A DNA stretch of 64,000 bases. Origin: Bryobacteraceae bacterium. Lineage in GTDB: Bacteria > Acidobacteriota > Terriglobia > Bryobacterales > Bryobacteraceae. The stretch is from assembly GCA_025055455.1 (NCBI GenBank), contig JANWXD010000010.1, forward strand, positions 39,629 through 103,628, in the 5' to 3' direction. The position numbers and the translations under genes are program-made. Shown here piece after piece: positions 40,136 to 49,042 of this stretch. Positions within the stretch are counted from its first letter, which is position 1; the number at the start of each line of letters is the position of its first letter. The notes under the pieces are model-generated. The model had not been told where the DNA came from, made no database searches, and saw only the letters and a program-made list of their open reading frames with translations.

Positions 40136-41671
40136 TCAGCCCATGTCACGGTCCACCATCCGGAGAAGTCGCCTGTAGAAGCGACGGGAAAAGAACACGG
40201 GCGACGCGTCGGGGTCTCGTTTGCGACCGGCGAAATTACGCCGCTCGACGCGTAGCAGCGCGATCTTCTCGGTACGGACACCCTGCACCTGAGCCGTCAC
40301 CGAGTAATCTCCGTCCGGCAGGTCAGGAACGGTGAGGTTGAATTGATACAAACCCGGGCCGACAAGCCCAGCGAAGGCCAAGGGAACCTCGTAAGTATCC
40401 AGACGCAGTTGCACCGGGCCGGCGAGCGGATAAGCGCCCTGGAAACGGCGGCCGGCAGGGGGCTCCGGACTGGTGGGCCCGAAACCGGTGCCGAACAACA
40501 AAATCGCGTCACCAGGGCGGGCAGGGACCGTCGCGACGCCCGGAATCAGGTCCGGAGGCCCCAGGAGGGCTCCATCGGAGCGCACGGCGGCCACGTATTC
40601 GCGGGGAAAGGTGAAGAATCCCGGAGACAGCCGTTTGATTTCGACACCTGCCGGCTCGGAAATGCCTGAACCGTTTCGAACGACGAGGCGCGCCGGACCC
40701 TCCGCCACGTCGCTCGGCACGAGGGCATTGAGCTGTTTCGGGCTGACATAATACAGCGCCGCGGGCCGGTCTTCGATCGTCACCGCTACCCCATCCAGCT
40801 CCGTCGGCAGACTGTCACCGGCGAAGTCCTCCTCCCGCCACGTCCTCGCCTGTGGCGCGAGCGAGTCCCCAAAGATCGTGATCCAGGAGCCAGGTGCAGC
40901 TCCGGGAGAATAGGTGGCTGCGTTCACGATCCCGGCGAAGGACACGATCGTCGGCCGGCTCGGCGTCGGGCCATCTGCGGGCGTGTAGTCCATGACGATG
41001 TCGAACGTCACGGCCAGCGCTCCCACCGCCGAGCCGGGGATGGGGACCCACGGACGCACCACCGCAGGACGCTGAGCGACAGGAACCGCGTTCAACACAC
41101 CGTCATTGCCTGTTTCCCCTTCGATGTACAGCTGGGTCGTCAGCGTGCGGCCCCCAGGCAAAGTGATCTTGAAATGCACGTGTCGGATCCGCCCTGGATA
41201 CAGACCCGGTTTGATGGTGCGGAACAAGTACTCCCCGGAGGAGGCCGTAAGGAACCGACCGTAACCCTGAAAATTTGGGTCGCGGACGCCGCCGGCAACG
41301 AGGCCTTGACTGTGAATATAGTTGCCGCGATGGTCGGCTTGCCAAATCTCCACGAGCGCGCCGCGGATCGGCGTTCCCGTGCGATCCAGGACGCGTCCGC
41401 TGATGAACGCCACCGTCCCTACGGCCGGTGTAATGTTGTCGTTAATGATGAGGAGATCGTTGTCCTGGTCCAGGGGCAGCCGGTCCGGATAATAGGGACC
41501 CTGGGTTTGCGCCGGGGTGAGCGTGAGGACCTCGGCAAATAAGCCTCGTTGGGTGTAGTACAACCCCCCGACGGCTAGCGCCTTGACGAACCAACGGCGG
41601 TCCCACGTGCCTCTGGCGGCCGCAGGGACTCCTCGGATCACAACTTCGGTCAAGCGTTTCGGCGCATTCAT
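40136..41671 (-). CDS. Intradiol ring-cleavage dioxygenase fused to a TIGR03437 module
   Basis: A 511-residue protein. After a Tat-like signal (RRWFVKALAVGGLYY, about 25-40), residues 50-255 are an intradiol dioxygenase of the protocatechuate/catechol type: TQGPYYPD, EIWQADHRGNY with iron ligand Y118, and YPGRIRHVHFKI with Y158, H164 and H166, the Tyr2-His2 Fe(III) set. Residues about 265-480 form a TIGR03437 module (SFAGIVNAATYSPGAAPG, IFGDSL, ILLFGTGFGPTSP, GLYQFNLTVPDLPDGDYSV). It probably cleaves catechol-type aromatics outside the cytoplasm. Divergent from the 41762 gene. Confidence 0.88.
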   Translation of the reverse strand: MNAPKRLTEVVIRGVPAAARGTWDRRWFVKALAVGGLYYTQRGLFAEVLTLTPAQTQGPYYPDRLPLDQDNDLLIINDNITPAVGTVAFISGRVLDRTGTPIRGALVEIWQADHRGNYIHSQGLVAGGVRDPNFQGYGRFLTASSGEYLFRTIKPGLYPGRIRHVHFKITLPGGRTLTTQLYIEGETGNDGVLNAVPVAQRPAVVRPWVPIPGSAVGALAVTFDIVMDYTPADGPTPSRPTIVSFAGIVNAATYSPGAAPGSWITIFGDSLAPQARTWREEDFAGDSLPTELDGVAVTIEDRPAALYYVSPKQLNALVPSDVAEGPARLVVRNGSGISEPAGVEIKRLSPGFFTFPREYVAAVRSDGALLGPPDLIPGVATVPARPGDAILLFGTGFGPTSPEPPAGRRFQGAYPLAGPVQLRLDTYEVPLAFAGLVGPGLYQFNLTVPDLPDGDYSVTAQVQGVRTEKIALLRVERRNFAGRKRDPDASPVFFSRRFYRRLLRMVDRDMG

Positions 41672-41761
41672 ACCAGCGAAGACGCAACCCCGGAGTTATT
41701 GGTTTACAAGCGAGGCCGCGCGGGGCTGCCCTCCGCCACCCTGCGTTACAATCGAAGTCGA

Positions 41762-42526
41762 ATGCGCCCGCTGGCAGTGCTGTTGGCAGTGGCACTGAGT
41801 CTATCCGCAGCCACTGTCAAGCTCTACCTAAAGGATGGCGGGTATCATCTTGTCCGCGAGTACCAAGTCAGCGGGGATCGCGTTCGCTACTACAGCATCG
41901 AGAGGCGGGAATGGGAGGAGATCCCGCTGGCGCTGGTGGATTTGGAGCGCACCCAGGCCGAGGTGCGAGCCCGGCAAGAGCGTCTCCGCCACGAAGCCGA
42001 AGCGCTCGCTCAGGAAGAACAGGCCGAGCGCGCCCTCCGCGAGGAAATCGCCCGCGTCCCGCAGGAGACCGGCGTTTACTGGATCCACGGCGGGCAGCTC
42101 AAGCCGCTCAAGCAGGCCGAGTCCAAGGTGGTGACGAACAAGCGCCGCTCGGTGCTTCGGGTCCTGACGCCCGTGCCGATCGTGGCGGGAAAAGCCACCG
42201 TCGAACTGGATGGCGCCGCTTCGGCCTACGTCGTCGACACCCCCGTACCAGAGTTTTATATTCGCCTTGCCGCCGACGAGCGTTTCGGTATCCTCCGCCT
42301 CACCCCCAAGAAAGACGCCCGGGTCGTCCAGCGCTGGAGCATCATCCCGATCACCCAGGAGATTTTCGAGGAACACGAAGAAATCGAGGTGTTCCGCCTC
42401 CAGGTCGGGGAGGGGCTCTACAAGATCTGGCCCAAGCAGCCCCTTTCGCCCGGCGAATACGCCGTGGTGGAATACACGGCCGGCAAAGGCAACATTCAGG
42501 TTTGGGACTTCGCTTACCGGCGCTAA
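41762..42526 (+). CDS. Exported coiled-coil protein of unknown function
   Basis: A 254-residue protein. The signal peptide (MRPLAVLLAVALSLSAA) is followed by a short beta part (VKLYLKDGGYHLVREYQVSG with RVRYYSIERREWEEIP), a helical coiled coil (about 58-110) and a C-terminal beta domain ending VVEYTAGKGNIQVWDFAYRR. The N-terminal segment (YLKDG, VxGDRVRYYS, WEEIP) resembles an SLA1/SH3-like strand set seen in other acidobacterial exported proteins annotated as hypothetical. ATG 41762 matches the signal peptide start; the open frame upstream is not coding. It lies 87 bases ahead of the polysaccharide exporter permease, same strand, and could be expressed with it. Confidence 0.6.
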   Translation: MRPLAVLLAVALSLSAATVKLYLKDGGYHLVREYQVSGDRVRYYSIERREWEEIPLALVDLERTQAEVRARQERLRHEAEALAQEEQAERALREEIARVPQETGVYWIHGGQLKPLKQAESKVVTNKRRSVLRVLTPVPIVAGKATVELDGAASAYVVDTPVPEFYIRLAADERFGILRLTPKKDARVVQRWSIIPITQEIFEEHEEIEVFRLQVGEGLYKIWPKQPLSPGEYAVVEYTAGKGNIQVWDFAYRR

Positions 42527-42613
42527 AGCCGCCGCCTGACCGAGCTCGGCGGCTGCGGGAAACTGCCCAGGGACAGAAACAGCCGTGCTACACTGGCGAG
42601 GTTCACCGCGCGG

Positions 42614-43378
42614 ATGAGCCACCGTAACTACGCCTTCCTGTTAACCCAGCTCGTTCTTCGTGACTTCCGCATTCGGTACCGCAATATGTCCCTGGGCGTA
42701 TTCTGGTCGCTGCTGAACCCGCTGATCATGATGGGCGTGCTCACCTTGATTTTCACGCGCGTCCTTCGAAGCGGCGGCACGCCCAACTTTCACGTTTTCG
42801 TACTCTGCGGCCTCGTTCCCTTCAATTTCTTCGCCCTCGGCTGGGTAAGTGGCACGGTCTCGATTTTCGGAAATGCCGCCCTCGTCAAGCGCGTCCTATT
42901 TCCCCGTGAGGTGTTGCCGCTAGCCACGGTGCTCGCCAACTGCATCCACTTCGCCATTCAGATTGCGCTGCTTCTCGTGCTTGCCGCGGCCGCCGGCTAT
43001 CGTCCCACCCGGTACTGGCTTCTACTCCCGGTCGTCTTCGGCCTCGAAGTGATCTTTGTCTGCGGCCTGGCTTTGGTCTCCTCCTCGCTGGATGTGTTCT
43101 TCCGCGATGTCCGTTACGTAGTCGAGTCCGCGAATACGGTTCTGTTTTGGCTGGTGCCGATTTTCTATTCCTTCGCGGTAATTCCCGTCCAGTATCATTC
43201 CTTATACCAGTACAACCCTGTCGCCGCGGTCGTTCTCGCCTGCCGCAATATCATCTTGGACGGCAAAGCGCCACCCGCGAGCCTCATGTGGAAACTGACC
43301 CTCGTTTCCGGACTCGCTCTTATCTTGGGCTTCATGGTGTTCGGCCATCTCAAGCGAAGGTTCTCCGATTATCTTTGA
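42614..43378 (+). CDS. Polysaccharide ABC-2 exporter permease (Wzm/KpsM-like)
   Basis: A 254-residue membrane protein with six helices and the ABC2 polysaccharide exporter pattern: LVLRDFRIRYRNMSLGVFWS, LNPLIMMGVLTLIF, FFALGWVSGTVSIFGNAALV, KRVLFPREVLPLA and SLDVFFRDVRYVVE. It would pass an undecaprenyl-linked glycan chain across the inner membrane, driven by the ATPase encoded five bases downstream. The GT4 gene, facing it, and the UDP-xylose synthase-like gene suggest the substrate is made by the same region. Confidence 0.92.
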   Translation: MSHRNYAFLLTQLVLRDFRIRYRNMSLGVFWSLLNPLIMMGVLTLIFTRVLRSGGTPNFHVFVLCGLVPFNFFALGWVSGTVSIFGNAALVKRVLFPREVLPLATVLANCIHFAIQIALLLVLAAAAGYRPTRYWLLLPVVFGLEVIFVCGLALVSSSLDVFFRDVRYVVESANTVLFWLVPIFYSFAVIPVQYHSLYQYNPVAAVVLACRNIILDGKAPPASLMWKLTLVSGLALILGFMVFGHLKRRFSDYL

Positions 43379-43383
43379 AATCC

Positions 43384-44127
43384 ATGGATATCGTAGTCCT
43401 CGAAAATGTGTCCAAACTGTATTCTCGGAGACGCTCGCGGCAGTTCTTGCGGACCTACCTGGCGCATTGGTTCCGCCGGCCGCGCGCCGTGGAAGCGTTC
43501 TACGCGCTGCGGGGCATTTCGTTCCGTCTGCGGGAGGGGGACAGCCTCGGCGTGGTGGGTCCCAACGGCGCGGGCAAGACGACGCTGCTGAGCCTGATCG
43601 CCGGGCTGACCTTTCCCGAAGAGGGCGCCGTGCACGTGCGGGGACGCGTGGCCGCACTGCTCGAGCTCGGTTCCGGATTTCACCCCGACTTGACGGGCGC
43701 CGAGAACGTGATGGTCAACGCGGCCCTGCTCGGCCTTTCGCGCCAGGAAGCGCGCGCACGCTTCGACGAGATCGTGGAGTTCTCGGGCATCGGGGATTTC
43801 ATTGACGAGCCGCTGCGGACGTATTCGTCGGGCATGGTCATGCGCCTAGCGTTTTCGGTGGCCATGAACGTTCGACCCGATGTGCTCTTGATCGACGAGG
43901 TCTTGGCCGTCGGCGATCAGGAGTTCCAAGCCAAGTGCCTCGAGCGGATCCTTCGCTTGAAGCGCGCCGGCAAGGTTTTGGTTTGCACCTCGCACGATCC
44001 CGAGCTCTTGCGTCGCTTGTGTGACCGCGGCTTGTGGCTGGACCACGGCCGAATGGCCGGCGCGGGCCGGCTCGAGGAAGTCCTGGAAGCGTACCAGGCC
44101 TCTGTTGCCGCCGCACCCCGGGGTTGA
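43384..44127 (+). CDS. Polysaccharide ABC exporter ATPase (Wzt/KpsT-like)
   Basis: A 247-residue ATPase. Walker A GPNGAGKTT, signature YSSGMVMRLAFSVA, Walker B VLLIDEVLAVGD and switch TSHDPELL are intact. It has the polysaccharide exporter pattern (RGRVAALLELGSGFHPDLTG) but ends right after the ATPase, so it has no C-terminal carbohydrate-binding domain as found in O9a-type Wzt; it resembles the short KpsT/TagH type. Start at ATG 43384; the open frame upstream overlaps the permease. Confidence 0.92.
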   Translation: MDIVVLENVSKLYSRRRSRQFLRTYLAHWFRRPRAVEAFYALRGISFRLREGDSLGVVGPNGAGKTTLLSLIAGLTFPEEGAVHVRGRVAALLELGSGFHPDLTGAENVMVNAALLGLSRQEARARFDEIVEFSGIGDFIDEPLRTYSSGMVMRLAFSVAMNVRPDVLLIDEVLAVGDQEFQAKCLERILRLKRAGKVLVCTSHDPELLRRLCDRGLWLDHGRMAGAGRLEEVLEAYQASVAAAPRG

Positions 44128-44132
44128 GCCAG

Positions 44133-45245
44133 TCAGCTCCTAACGACGCTTCGGAAAAACTCGAGCGAGGTCAGGGCGCAAGCCTTCCAACAATAACGGC
44201 TGGCGCGAGCCCGCGCCCTGGCGCCGAGCTCGAAGCGCAGGGTGTAATCCGTCAGCAGGCGCTCCATCGCCTCCCGCAGCTCGACGACGTTCTCCGGATC
44301 GACCAGCAGCGCTGCGTCACCGGCCACTTCGGGTAACGACGACACTCGTGAGGTCACACAAGCCACGCCGGCCGCCATCGCCTGCGCCAGCGGCAAACCG
44401 AATCCCTCGTACAGCGAAGGGTACACGAAGACGCTGGCGGCGGCGGTCAGAGCGGGCAAATGATCCTCGGGCACGTAGCCCAGATACCGCACACCCTCCT
44501 CGGAGGAAAGTCGCCGCAACGTGGCCGTGGCGCGCCAACCGACCGGTCCCACAACCACCAGAGGAGTGGTCTTCCGCAAGGAAGCCGGTAAGGCCGCATA
44601 AGCATCCAGAAGGCGGTCCAGGTTCTTCCGCGGCTCGACGGTCCCCACAAACAGGACGAACTCGACCGGAAGCCTGTAGAATTCCGCCACCTCGTGCGCC
44701 TGCGGTACGGTGACTCGAAAAAAGGCAGCGGGAACACCCGGATAAATCACCCGTATACGGTCGGCCGGAAGACCGAGGATGGCCACGGCATCCGCGCGCG
44801 TGTGCTCGGAGATGGCGATCATGGCGTCGGCACGCTCCAGCACGGCCCGAGCGAACCGCCGCATGCCCCGGACGTTGGCGCGCGAATGCAGCTCCGGCAT
44901 CAGCCAGGAGGTTAGATCGTGAATGGTGGTGGTGAGTTTGCCCCGGCGAGGCGGATTCCAGCACTGGTGCGAGGCGTGAAAGACATCGGCTCTGGCTCGG
45001 GTCCAGTCCAGCACGGGTAGGGGCGTGTAGTTGGCCAAACCGACGTACGCCAGGCGGGCCCACGTGGCGACGGATCCCAACACCGAGCGCTCGTGGCAGA
45101 CTTGGCCAGGAAGCCGGATCGCGGGAAAAGCCCGGATGTCGTAGCCGTCTCTCAGCGCCTGCAAGTGGCGGATCCAGTAATACAGGTGATTTTTCACGCC
45201 GGCGCTGCGCAGCAGCAGAGGGGTGGCGTCAATGACGATCCGCAT
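44133..45245 (-). CDS. GT4-family glycosyltransferase
   Basis: A 370-residue GT-B retaining glycosyltransferase. The C-terminal donor-binding half has VGTVEPRKNLDRLLDAY, the E-x7-E type region VYPSLYEGFGLPLAQAMAAG and VTSRVSSLPEVAGDAALLVD. The acceptor half begins MRIVIDATPLLLRS. It probably transfers a sugar from a nucleotide sugar to a lipid-linked glycan. It is the last gene of a five-gene minus-strand set and converges with the exporter, with five bases between their ends. Confidence 0.9.
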   Translation of the reverse strand: MRIVIDATPLLLRSAGVKNHLYYWIRHLQALRDGYDIRAFPAIRLPGQVCHERSVLGSVATWARLAYVGLANYTPLPVLDWTRARADVFHASHQCWNPPRRGKLTTTIHDLTSWLMPELHSRANVRGMRRFARAVLERADAMIAISEHTRADAVAILGLPADRIRVIYPGVPAAFFRVTVPQAHEVAEFYRLPVEFVLFVGTVEPRKNLDRLLDAYAALPASLRKTTPLVVVGPVGWRATATLRRLSSEEGVRYLGYVPEDHLPALTAAASVFVYPSLYEGFGLPLAQAMAAGVACVTSRVSSLPEVAGDAALLVDPENVVELREAMERLLTDYTLRFELGARARARASRYCWKACALTSLEFFRSVVRS

Positions 45246-45273
45246 CGGCCATGCGCGACCGCCTGCCCATGCG

Positions 45274-46116
45274 TCACCCGCGGTGCCCCCCTGCGCCTTC
45301 GTAGCGCCGGGGGATGGGAAGATATTCGACCGTGGGCTGCCGCCGGACGGGCTGCGGATAGAGACTCATCAGATCCAGAATCTCCGTCGGCAGATCGCAA
45401 CGGACGGGCAGTCCGAAGGAACGGGCGGTCTCGTACGTGATGGGATGGTCGTGGGTCCAGGTACCCTCGGAGAGGAGCCGGGCCAGTTCCTCAGCTTTCT
45501 CCGGCGGGCACTTGTCGGCTAGCAATTCGCGCACGCTCTCCCGCACTTGCCCCATGGCCTTCTCCGCCTGGTCGGCGAGGATTAGCGTTTCGTCGTTCAC
45601 TTCGGCGACCGGCTTACGAGCCACCGCCTTCAGAATGGACGCCGCCGGGTATTGACCCAGCTGCGGGTCCACGGGCCCGAGCACGGCATACTCGCTCATC
45701 ACGATCTCGTCGGCTGCCAGCGCGATTAGCGTTCCGCCCGACATGGCGTAGTGGGGTACAAACGCCGTGACTTTGCCCGGGTGCTTGTGGAGGGCCCGGG
45801 CGATCTGAAGGGAAGCCAGCACCAATCCTCCCGGAGTGTGCAACACAATGTCCAGAGGCACTTTCGGATCCGTGAGGTGGATGGCTCGCATCACCTCTTC
45901 TGAGTCGTGGACGTCGATGTAGCGGAACACTGGAAATCCCAGGATGCTCATCGTCTCCTGCCGATGCACCAGCAGGATCACACGCGAGTTGCGCTGGCGT
46001 TCAATGCGGGCGATGAGGCGCTGCCGGGAAGCCTCGAGGAACCGCTGTTTGAAGACCGGCTGGAGCGCCGTGACAAGAAAAAATAACCAAAGAAGATCCG
46101 TCGGAGTCATCGGCAT
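45274..46116 (-). CDS. Membrane-anchored ClpP-fold serine protease (SppA/SDH-like)
   Basis: A 280-residue protein: one N-terminal membrane helix (about 6-22, TDLLWLFFLVTALQP), a short linker, then a crotonase/ClpP-type fold with LDIVLHTPGGLVLASLQIAR and HYAMSGGTLIALAADEIVMS, in which S126 is the likely nucleophile; a catalytic lysine or aspartate in the ADQAEKAMG area is possible. This fits the SDH (serine dehydratase-like) Clp-fold family annotated in many diderms, whose substrates are unknown. I use the ATG at 46116 because GGAGAG precedes it; the ATG at 46131 overlaps the preceding gene. Confidence 0.82.
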   Translation of the reverse strand: MPMTPTDLLWLFFLVTALQPVFKQRFLEASRQRLIARIERQRNSRVILLVHRQETMSILGFPVFRYIDVHDSEEVMRAIHLTDPKVPLDIVLHTPGGLVLASLQIARALHKHPGKVTAFVPHYAMSGGTLIALAADEIVMSEYAVLGPVDPQLGQYPAASILKAVARKPVAEVNDETLILADQAEKAMGQVRESVRELLADKCPPEKAEELARLLSEGTWTHDHPITYETARSFGLPVRCDLPTEILDLMSLYPQPVRRQPTVEYLPIPRRYEGAGGHRG

Positions 46117-46117
46117 A

Positions 46118-46870
46118 TTATCTCTCCCCATACCTGGCAGGGAGCCAGGCGACCTCGATCCCGCACTCGTCGCGGTACAGGGGCCGATGCCTCCGCCCGC
46201 GGCGTGCGAATGCGAAGTGCAAAATTACACCCGCTACGAACCCACCGACATGGGCCCACCAAGCCACGCCACCGACCTGCTCGGGAACAGCCAGCGCCAA
46301 GGTCCCGCTGAAGACTTGGCTCAACGCCCAGAAGGCCAGGTACGTCACTGCCGGCAGCTCGAAAAAAACCGGGAGGAACAGCACCGGAAAGAAAACGATC
46401 ACGCGCGCTGTCGGAAACATAAAAAAGTAGGCGCCCATGACCCCCGCGATGGCGCCCGAAGCCCCCACTGTTGGGACGGTGGAGTTCGGATGCGTGAACC
46501 AGTGAACGAGGCCCGCCAACACACCGCACACCAGATAAAACAGCAGGAACCGAACCGGACCCATTCGGTCCTCGACATTGTCCCCGAAGATCCACAACGT
46601 CCACATGTTGCCGAGGATGTGCGTCCAGCCGCCATGCAGAAACATACTCGTGAGAAAAGGCCAGTAATCATTTGCCGGGAGGTTGGCCAGCCACGCCCAG
46701 TCCGGGTGGGTGTAGCGTGCCGGTACGATTCCGAACGTGTAAAAGAAACGCTGGAGTACGGGCTCCGGCATCATCAATTCAAACAGAAACACGATGCTGT
46801 TCGCCAGGATGAGCAGCCAGGTGGTCACAGGCGGGTTCCGGCTGGGAATCGTGTCACGGATCGGTAACAT
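46118..46870 (-). CDS. Rhomboid-family intramembrane serine protease
   Basis: A 250-residue membrane protein with six to seven helices. The rhomboid catalytic dyad is present: S138 in GASGAIAG and H207 in AWWAHVGG; the L1 loop tryptophan-arginine equivalent and the HGGWTHILGNMW helix 2 (about 79-90) are typical. It cleaves single-pass membrane substrates within the bilayer. Its TAA stop is one base from the start of the downstream ClpP-fold protease, so the two proteases are translated together. Confidence 0.93.
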   Translation of the reverse strand: MLPIRDTIPSRNPPVTTWLLILANSIVFLFELMMPEPVLQRFFYTFGIVPARYTHPDWAWLANLPANDYWPFLTSMFLHGGWTHILGNMWTLWIFGDNVEDRMGPVRFLLFYLVCGVLAGLVHWFTHPNSTVPTVGASGAIAGVMGAYFFMFPTARVIVFFPVLFLPVFFELPAVTYLAFWALSQVFSGTLALAVPEQVGGVAWWAHVGGFVAGVILHFAFARRGRRHRPLYRDECGIEVAWLPARYGER

Positions 46871-46885
46871 CGGGTTTCGTTCCTC

Positions 46886-48040
46886 TCACCACCGCACCAG
46901 GCCGGCCAGCCCTCCCAGCTCTGCTATCAGCCGTGTTTCCGCCTCACCCCGCACGAATTCCAGGCGGGCCGCAAACTCCGCCGCCAGTTCCGCGAGGTGG
47001 TCGCGCAGCGGAACTTCGACCGGTTCGGCGTCCGGGCAAACGGCCAAGGCTTCCTCGCGGGAGGCCGCCAGCCAGCCCTCCGGACACCGCCACACGCGGG
47101 ACTCCAACTTCCACGGCGCCACGAGGACGCTGAGGCGGCCCTCTTGAAGCGCGCTGAGCGTACCCCGGAGCCCCCAGACCCCCGGCTGCGAGCGGACGCG
47201 GTCCAACAACTGCAGCTCCTGCTCTCTCTCGGCCGCCTCCAGCACAGGACCGACGGTTTCCAGGATGTCCCTGGGCGTAGCGTTTGACAGCGGCACGTCG
47301 TTGCTGTGAGCCACAACGCGGTTCCGCATCGCACGGGAAAGGTAGGACTCGAAACGCCGCGTTGTCTCCTCGCGGCCGAGTAGGACTAAACGATGGATCT
47401 CGCGCTCCGCGACGGCCCGTTCCAGCAAATGAGCGAGCCGCCGCAGGAACCGGTGGGCCCAGGCTTCCATCCGCCGGGAATACTTGTCGCGGTCCGGGTA
47501 CGGATGCAGCCGCGCCAGCGTGCTGCCCCGCGAAGGTTCGTATTCGCGGAGCCGCTGCCAGTCCTCCGGATCCACGGCGGCGAACACCTGGTCCGCCTCC
47601 TGAATCTCGCCGAGGAACACCTCGAAGAAACGCCAGCCTTCCCCGGCCAGCCACAGCACTCCAGCCCGTTCGTACTCGTCGATTGCGTAGACTAGGGGAG
47701 TTACGTATGGTTCACCCCAGCGCGCCTCCACACGACCGTGGGCCAAGTCCACCACGGGCAGCTCGCAGTGCAGGTTGTAGCGTTGAAACAGCTCGTGGGA
47801 GGCAAACAGCACGAGTGTGCGGGCCTCGGGAATCACCTGCTCCTCCAAGGCCGACGCGACACGCTGCCGCACGGCTTCCGGCATTTCCAGCTCGCGCAAG
47901 GCGTTCTTGGCGCGAGTGACCCAGGCGCGCCGGGCGTTCTCGGGCTTCGCCGGGTTCACGTCGGCATACAGGGAGAGCACGGGCGCGACGTGCGGAGCGA
48001 TGCGCTCGCGGATGTACTGCACCTCATCTTTCGTCAGCAT
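46886..48040 (-). CDS. eRF1-like protein (bacterial baeRF/VLRF1-type family)
   Basis: A 384-residue soluble protein: [20 protein letters not shown] at the start, a central Rossmann-like RNase H-fold domain, and a C-terminal L7Ae-like domain with [18 protein letters not shown]. This order resembles the bacterial-archaeal eRF1-like families described by comparative genomics (baeRF, VLRF1), probably family 10, related to translation termination or ribosome rescue. I see no GGQ motif. ATG 48040 has a GAGG site; the frame upstream is open but overlaps the epimerase gene. It overlaps the upstream gene by 17 bases and is 15 bases from the rhomboid gene. Role here unknown. Confidence 0.6.
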   Translation of the reverse strand: MLTKDEVQYIRERIAPHVAPVLSLYADVNPAKPENARRAWVTRAKNALRELEMPEAVRQRVASALEEQVIPEARTLVLFASHELFQRYNLHCELPVVDLAHGRVEARWGEPYVTPLVYAIDEYERAGVLWLAGEGWRFFEVFLGEIQEADQVFAAVDPEDWQRLREYEPSRGSTLARLHPYPDRDKYSRRMEAWAHRFLRRLAHLLERAVAEREIHRLVLLGREETTRRFESYLSRAMRNRVVAHSNDVPLSNATPRDILETVGPVLEAAEREQELQLLDRVRSQPGVWGLRGTLSALQEGRLSVLVAPWKLESRVWRCPEGWLAASREEALAVCPDAEPVEVPLRDHLAELAAEFAARLEFVRGEAETRLIAELGGLAGLVRW

Positions 48041-48995
48041 CGGCCCTCTGTGCCCGGAAGTGTTCGAGCGTGCGACGCAGTCCCTCTTCCAGAGAGACCA
48101 CCGGCTCCCAGCCGAGAACGCGGCGGGCTTTGGCGATGTCCGGCTGCCGCCGTTTGGGATCATCCTCGGGCAGGGGAGCGTACTCGATGCGCTCGGGAAT
48201 TCCCGCCACCTGGCAGACGTAGCGGGCAAACTCGAGGATCGTCAGTTCGCGGGGATTGCCCAGATTCACCGGATAGCGCTCGTCGGAAAACAAAAGCCGG
48301 TACAGGCCTTCGACCATGTCGCTGATGTAGCAAAAGCTGCGGGTCTGACTGCCGTCGCCGTAAACCACGAGCGGACCGCCCCGGAGCGCCTGCTCGATGA
48401 AGGCCGGCACGACGCGGCCGTCGTCCAGCTGCATCCGGGGACCGTAGGTGTTGAAGATGCGCGCGATCGTAGTGCGCAGCCCGAAGACGCGGTGGTAAGC
48501 CATCGTGAGCGCTTCGGCGAATCGCTTGCTTTCGTCGTAGCAGGAGCGGGGCCCCACCGGGTTCACATGGCCCCAGTAGGTTTCCGACTGGGGATGCTCC
48601 AGCGGGTCGCCGTAGCATTCGGAGGTCGACGCCAGCAGGAAGCGGGCGCCGTGCCGCCGCGCCAGCTCGAGCAGGTTTCGCGTGCCCAAGGAGCCGGCGT
48701 CCAGTGTCTCGATCGGATGCTCTAGGTAGTCCTTGGGGCTGGCGGGCGAGGCCAAATGGAGGACACCGTCGACCGCGCCGTCCACCGAGAAGGGCTGCGT
48801 GACGTCCTGCTCGCGGAAGCAGAACCGCGCGTGCCCGAGCAGGTGGGCGATATTGCGGCGGGATCCCGTGAGGAAGTTGTCCAACGCGACGACTTCATGC
48901 CCCTCGCCGATCAGCCGGTCGCAAAGATGGGAACCGATGAATCCGGCGGCTCCCGAGACCACGAAGCGCAAACGAGCCCTCCGAACGACTTCCAC
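48024..48995 (-). CDS. UDP-glucuronate decarboxylase-like NAD-dependent epimerase/dehydratase
   Basis: A 323-residue extended SDR. Rossmann motif [10 protein letters not shown] (about 15-24), ASPASPKDY (about 84-92), the [13 protein letters not shown] stretch, the catalytic YDESK (about 145-149), IFNTYGPRM and [12 protein letters not shown] all match UDP-xylose synthase. It would convert UDP-glucuronate to UDP-xylose with NAD recycled internally, supplying a sugar donor for surface glycans. First gene of the minus-strand set; the exporter and GT4 lie in the same region, which fits this role. Confidence 0.88.
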   Translation of the reverse strand: MEVVRRARLRFVVSGAAGFIGSHLCDRLIGEGHEVVALDNFLTGSRRNIAHLLGHARFCFREQDVTQPFSVDGAVDGVLHLASPASPKDYLEHPIETLDAGSLGTRNLLELARRHGARFLLASTSECYGDPLEHPQSETYWGHVNPVGPRSCYDESKRFAEALTMAYHRVFGLRTTIARIFNTYGPRMQLDDGRVVPAFIEQALRGGPLVVYGDGSQTRSFCYISDMVEGLYRLLFSDERYPVNLGNPRELTILEFARYVCQVAGIPERIEYAPLPEDDPKRRQPDIAKARRVLGWEPVVSLEEGLRRTLEHFRAQRADADER

Positions 48996-49042
48996 ATTGT
49001 AGCAATGGCGGGGCGTGCTACATTCGGTGGGAGTCCGTCACG

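Noticed and set aside
48041..48229. A longer eRF1-like protein starting at 48229
   Set aside because: This part overlaps the epimerase/dehydratase gene in another frame; the protein-like sequence starts at 48040 with a GAGG site.
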